From Neisseriaceae bacterium (lineage in GTDB: Bacteria > Pseudomonadota > Gammaproteobacteria > Burkholderiales > Neisseriaceae): a stretch of 64,000 nucleotides of DNA. The notes below the pieces were generated by a model. It had not been told where the DNA came from. It worked only from the letters and a program-made list of their open reading frames with translations, and did no database searches. Positions 60,738 through 64,000 of the stretch are shown piece by piece (within the stretch, counting starts at the first letter, position 1; every line of letters begins with the position of its first letter). A program made the position numbers and the translations under genes. The stretch is taken from NCBI GenBank assembly GCA_016864895.1, contig CP046107.1, positions 558,001-622,000 of the forward strand, in the 5' to 3' direction.

Positions 60738-61274
60738 TTGTTTATAATAACCCACATTACAAAACAATATATACTGTTTGCTGTGTTATATTTATTTAGA
60801 AACTTAACTTTCACCCTGATAATTTTAGTAAACTCAGTTAGCTTTACTAAAACGTTTGTTTGTATCGATAAAAGTGGTAATAAAACTTACACCGATAAAG
60901 CAAACTTAAATACTTGTTCCGTATCCGAATTAGGCGTATTAAATACGTACTCTGCAGACCTTTCTATTAAAGCTAAAAATACCAAAATAACCAAAGCAAA
61001 TGGTCAGCTTAGGAAAGTAAATAATCACGAGAACAACCCTACTGATTCTGATATTATCATTTCAAAACAAACACAATCTAAAAGAGATGCTACACGTAAA
61101 CAAATTCTTAATAATGAATTAAAAAATGAAATACAAGCACTGGTGGATATACGTGGTAAAATGAAAGACGCTCATTCAGAAAATAACCTGTCTATTATCC
61201 ATCAGCTTGAACAACAAGCAAATGAGCACCAACAAAATATAGATGTTATTTCTAAGGAACTCTCTAGAATATAA
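60738..61274 (+). CDS. DUF4124 domain protein
   Basis: A DUF4124-like region FVCIDKSGNKTYTDKANLNT (CIDKxGxxxYTD pattern) follows a hydrophobic N-terminus, then a Lys/Asn linker and a helical C-terminus (LKNEIQALVDIRGKMKDAH). The frame has no ATG start: TTG 60738 or GTG 60783 are the options. GTG 60783 would give MLYLFRNLTFTLIILVNS, a plausible Sec signal. A TATAAT at 60742-60747 would argue for the later start. Periplasmic; role unknown. Confidence 0.7.
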   Translation: MFIITHITKQYILFAVLYLFRNLTFTLIILVNSVSFTKTFVCIDKSGNKTYTDKANLNTCSVSELGVLNTYSADLSIKAKNTKITKANGQLRKVNNHENNPTDSDIIISKQTQSKRDATRKQILNNELKNEIQALVDIRGKMKDAHSENNLSIIHQLEQQANEHQQNIDVISKELSRI

Positions 61275-61278
61275 ACTT

Positions 61279-61773
61279 ATGAGTTTGATTACATTTATTA
61301 GAAAAGCCACTTCTTATGATTGCGAAGAGATATATAATGTACATTTGTTCGCAGTCCAATATGCCTGTAAAAACTGTTATGATGATAAAATATTGGAGGC
61401 ATGGTCTCAGTTGCTTTATCCTGAAAGTTATTTAGCTAGTCTTAAAAATAAAGAATTATGGTTGATTGAATATAAAAACCAAATCCAAGGTTTTTTCCAA
61501 TTAGATTTAAAAAATGCAGAATTAGATGCACTATATGTACACCCTTTTGTGCATAATAATGGTTTAGGTACTGCCTTAATTCAAAAAGCAGAAAAAATTG
61601 CTTACGACTCTAACCTTACCTTTATCAAACTGTATGCATCCCTCAACTCTGTATATTTTTACGAGCTATCAGGCTACAAAAAATTACAAAGCTGCCAACT
61701 AATGCTCAATAATAAAACAGGTATAGACTGTGTTTTCATGAAAAAAGATTTAATGGAAGAATACGGTTTATAA
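61279..61773 (+). CDS. GNAT family N-acetyltransferase
   Basis: 164 residues from ATG 61279. GNAT fold: ATSYDCEEIYNVHLFAVQYA, LDALYVHPFVHNNGLGTALI (acetyl-CoA loop, NNGLGT form of Q/RxxGxG/A), and LYASLNSVYFYELSGYKKL. It begins five bases after the DUF4124 gene, so probably co-transcribed. Substrate unknown. The frame opens earlier inside the previous gene; the later ATG aligns the fold. Confidence 0.85.
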   Translation: MSLITFIRKATSYDCEEIYNVHLFAVQYACKNCYDDKILEAWSQLLYPESYLASLKNKELWLIEYKNQIQGFFQLDLKNAELDALYVHPFVHNNGLGTALIQKAEKIAYDSNLTFIKLYASLNSVYFYELSGYKKLQSCQLMLNNKTGIDCVFMKKDLMEEYGL

Positions 61774-61832
61774 ATCAAAAGATAATAAAATTTAACTTTT
61801 TAGTATTTTCATCCCATTTTGATACACAACAT

Positions 61833-63692
61833 CTATTCCTCTAATTGCAAGACATCACGAATAGCACCTCTATCAGCACTGGTCGCCATTGCCGCATAGG
61901 CCTTTAGAGCATTAGAAACTTTACGTTGCCTAGAACAAGGTTTCCAAGCATTTTTTCTTTTAGCTTGCATTTTTTCTTGTCGTTGTTGTAACTGTTCATC
62001 CGAAATAAGTAGTTCAATACGACGGTTGGGAATATCAATCTCGATTATATCGCCATTCTCTACCAAGGCAATATTACCTTTTTCTGCAGCCTCTGGTGAG
62101 ACATGACCAATGGATAATCCAGACGTACCTCCTGAAAATCGACCATCAGTTAGTAAAGCACAGCTTTTATCCAATCCTTTAGATTTCAGATAAGAAGTAG
62201 GATACAACATTTCTTGCATACCTGGCCCTCCTTTCGGACCTTCATAACGAATCACCACTACATCACCTGCTTTAATCTTTCCCCCTAATATGGCATCTAC
62301 TGCCTCTTCCTGACTTTCTAACACTACTGCCGAACCCTTAAATCTTAAGATACTTTCATCTACACCTGCTGTTTTTACTACGCATCCTCTTTGGGCAATA
62401 TTACCGAATAAGACGGCTAATCCTCCATCCCTAGAGTATGCATGCTCAACATCCCGAATACACCCTTTTTCGCTATCCATATCCAAGCTATCAAACTCAT
62501 TATCTTGGCTGAAGGCTTTCACACTTCTGATTCCTCCTGGTGCTGCTTTATAAAACTCTTTGGCTTCAATACTGGCTTGATCATCTTTAATATCCCAACA
62601 CATTAAAGCAACCCCTAAATTTTTGCTATGTACAGTAAGGCATTCTGTATGAATTAAATTTTGACGATTTAATTCCCCTAAAATACGCATCACTCCACCG
62701 GCTCGGTGTACGTCTTCCATATAATATTCAGATGAATTGGGTGCTACTTTGCATAAACATGGTACTTGGCGACTTAAACGATCAATATCCGACATTTTAA
62801 AATCAACCTGTGCTTCAGCTGCAGTGGCTAATATATGCAAAATCGTATTAGTAGAACCACCCATAGCAATATCCAGACTCATAGCATTTTCAAATGCCTG
62901 TTTAGTAGCAATACTTCTAGGTAAAACAGATTCATCACCTTGCTCATAATATTGCTTGGTTAATTCAACAATCCTCTCACCCGCCCGCAAAAATAACTCT
63001 TTACGTCTCCTATGAGTGGCTAATAAAGAACCATTACCCGGTAAGGATAACCCTAAAGCTTCTGTTAAGCAGTTCATTGAATTAGCGGTAAACATCCCTG
63101 AACAAGAACCACAAGTGGGACATGCTAAATCTTCTACTATAGCAATTTCATTATCAGAAATATTGTCATCAGCTGCATCTACCATAGCATTGATTAAATC
63201 CAATTTTTTAATCACAACACCTGAAGAGTTTCGAAGTTTTCCTGATTCCATAGGACCACCAGATACAAAAATGGTAGGAATATTAAGTCTCATAGTGGCT
63301 AACAACATACCTGGGGTAATTTTGTCACAATTAGAAATACAAACCAAAGCATCCGCATAATGAGCATTAACCATATATTCAACCGAGTCTGCAATTAAAT
63401 CTCTACTAGGTAAGCTGTACAACATACCTTCATTGCCCATGGCAATACCGTCATCAATTGCAATGGTATTAAACTCCTTTGCAATACCACCAAATTTTTC
63501 GATTTGTTGTACAACCAACTGACCGATATCGTATAAATGCACATGCCCAGGAACAAATTGTGTAAATGAATTAGCAACTGCAATAATCGGCTTACCAAAA
63601 TCATTATTTTTAACACCTGTTGCTCTCCATAAAGCACGTGCTCCAGCCGCATTACGGCCATGAGTAGATTTTTTTGAACGATATTCTGGCAT
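61833..63692 (-). CDS. ilvD: Dihydroxy-acid dehydratase
   Basis: 619 residues. Iron-sulfur enzyme of the last common steps of isoleucine/valine synthesis. Cluster cysteines are in [10 protein letters not shown] and [20 protein letters not shown]; the [12 protein letters not shown] loop is [20 protein letters not shown] with the catalytic Ser. Full length, with AAGGGA before the ATG. Confidence 0.97.
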   Translation of the reverse strand: MPEYRSKKSTHGRNAAGARALWRATGVKNNDFGKPIIAVANSFTQFVPGHVHLYDIGQLVVQQIEKFGGIAKEFNTIAIDDGIAMGNEGMLYSLPSRDLIADSVEYMVNAHYADALVCISNCDKITPGMLLATMRLNIPTIFVSGGPMESGKLRNSSGVVIKKLDLINAMVDAADDNISDNEIAIVEDLACPTCGSCSGMFTANSMNCLTEALGLSLPGNGSLLATHRRRKELFLRAGERIVELTKQYYEQGDESVLPRSIATKQAFENAMSLDIAMGGSTNTILHILATAAEAQVDFKMSDIDRLSRQVPCLCKVAPNSSEYYMEDVHRAGGVMRILGELNRQNLIHTECLTVHSKNLGVALMCWDIKDDQASIEAKEFYKAAPGGIRSVKAFSQDNEFDSLDMDSEKGCIRDVEHAYSRDGGLAVLFGNIAQRGCVVKTAGVDESILRFKGSAVVLESQEEAVDAILGGKIKAGDVVVIRYEGPKGGPGMQEMLYPTSYLKSKGLDKSCALLTDGRFSGGTSGLSIGHVSPEAAEKGNIALVENGDIIEIDIPNRRIELLISDEQLQQRQEKMQAKRKNAWKPCSRQRKVSNALKAYAAMATSADRGAIRDVLQLEE

Positions 63693-63844
63693 ACTCAGTT
63701 CCCTTTATTAATTTAATTATTTTCTAATCAAAGTATAAGATTACCTTATTTTACCAATTTTTCATAGAATCAATATCAAAACAAAATTTTCACTTTAACA
63801 TCTGTTTGTTATAATGTTAGTTTAGTTTACTCAAGGAAATCTTT

Positions 63845-64000
63845 ATGGTGGTTCACCCTCAATTTGATCCTGTTATATTTACCATTCACCCATTATTTAC
63901 TATTAGGTGGTATGCACTAACGTACGTTTTAGGTTTTATTGCATTTTTATATTTGGGTAAAAGAAAAATTAATAAACAAGAAGCATATTGTCTTGACTCG
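63845..64000 (+). CDS. lgt: Prolipoprotein diacylglyceryl transferase (start only)
   Basis: First 52 codons, cut by the window end: MVVHPQFDPVIFTIHPLFTI, then RWYALTYVLGFIAFLYLGKR. This is the Lgt start, with the IRWY-type motif entering the first membrane segment. Lgt lipidates the lipobox cysteine of lipoproteins such as BamD and the others here. AAGGAA seven bases upstream. Confidence 0.9.
   Translation, partial: MVVHPQFDPVIFTIHPLFTIRWYALTYVLGFIAFLYLGKRKINKQEAYCLDS

Overview
The window is AT-rich bacterial DNA that most resembles the Neisseriaceae or a close betaproteobacterial relative. The evidence is a Neisseria-type heme oxygenase (HemO), an MtrCDE-like RND efflux operon, divergent bamD(comL)/rluD, type IV prepilin-class proteins with a short leader and Glu5, and a proteobacterial tmRNA with tag ANDENFALAA. 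Low GC, many long intergenic gaps and several decayed genes suggest a host-adapted lineage with a decaying genome (inference). No species is claimed.

Layout. 1-2.1 kb: rnr (cut by the window edge). 2.4-3.0 kb: a UmuD-like S24 peptidase with no umuC beside it. 3.0-12.4 kb: an accessory locus with three very large pilin-like genes on the minus strand. They share a near-identical ~160-residue N-terminal pilin module, then degenerate ~25-residue Pro/Ser/Glu/Val repeats, then unrelated C-termini. Around them lie three broken pilin-body cassettes on the plus strand, several orphan C-terminal modules, and duplicated flanks in which one ~410 bp segment is present in opposite orientations. 12.8-16.2 kb: Na+/alanine symporter, then rpe-gph-recX. 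16.4-18.1 kb: a glycine-rich secreted-protein gene with an out-of-frame A8 tract, and tmRNA. 18.5-23 kb: sbcD-sbcC. 23-26 kb: a decayed lipoprotein gene, a small exported protein, cystine symporter tcyP and tRNA-Lys. 26.2-32.3 kb: nicotinamidase, oligopeptidase A, two lipoproteins, speG and hemO. 32.5-39.6 kb: uvrB-greB, bamD<>rluD, thrC and a Ca2+/Na+ antiporter. 39.6-42 kb: the carboxyspermidine route (dehydrogenase and nspC). 43-49 kb: MFP-RND-OMF efflux operon. 49-52.7 kb: rpmB-rpmG, two Cys-hairpin exported proteins and pncB. 52.8-64 kb: trhP-tgt, cardiolipin synthase, ychF, engB, a TerC-CBS protein, a DUF4124 protein, a GNAT, ilvD and the start of lgt.

How genes work together. pncA and pncB are two steps of NAD salvage. 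nspC, its dehydrogenase and speG make and acetylate polyamines. trhP and tgt both modify tRNA position 34. sbcCD, uvrB and recX are repair genes. hemO releases iron from heme.

The standout region is the 3-12.4 kb pilin locus. It combines a conserved anchor, recombinogenic in-frame repeats, swapped C-termini, silent cassettes and an in-place inversion. That architecture recalls Neisseria pilE/pilS and orphan C-terminal modules of polymorphic surface proteins, but on a pilin scaffold extended to about 550-590 residues. I know of no described system with this combination; the interpretation is inference from sequence structure alone.
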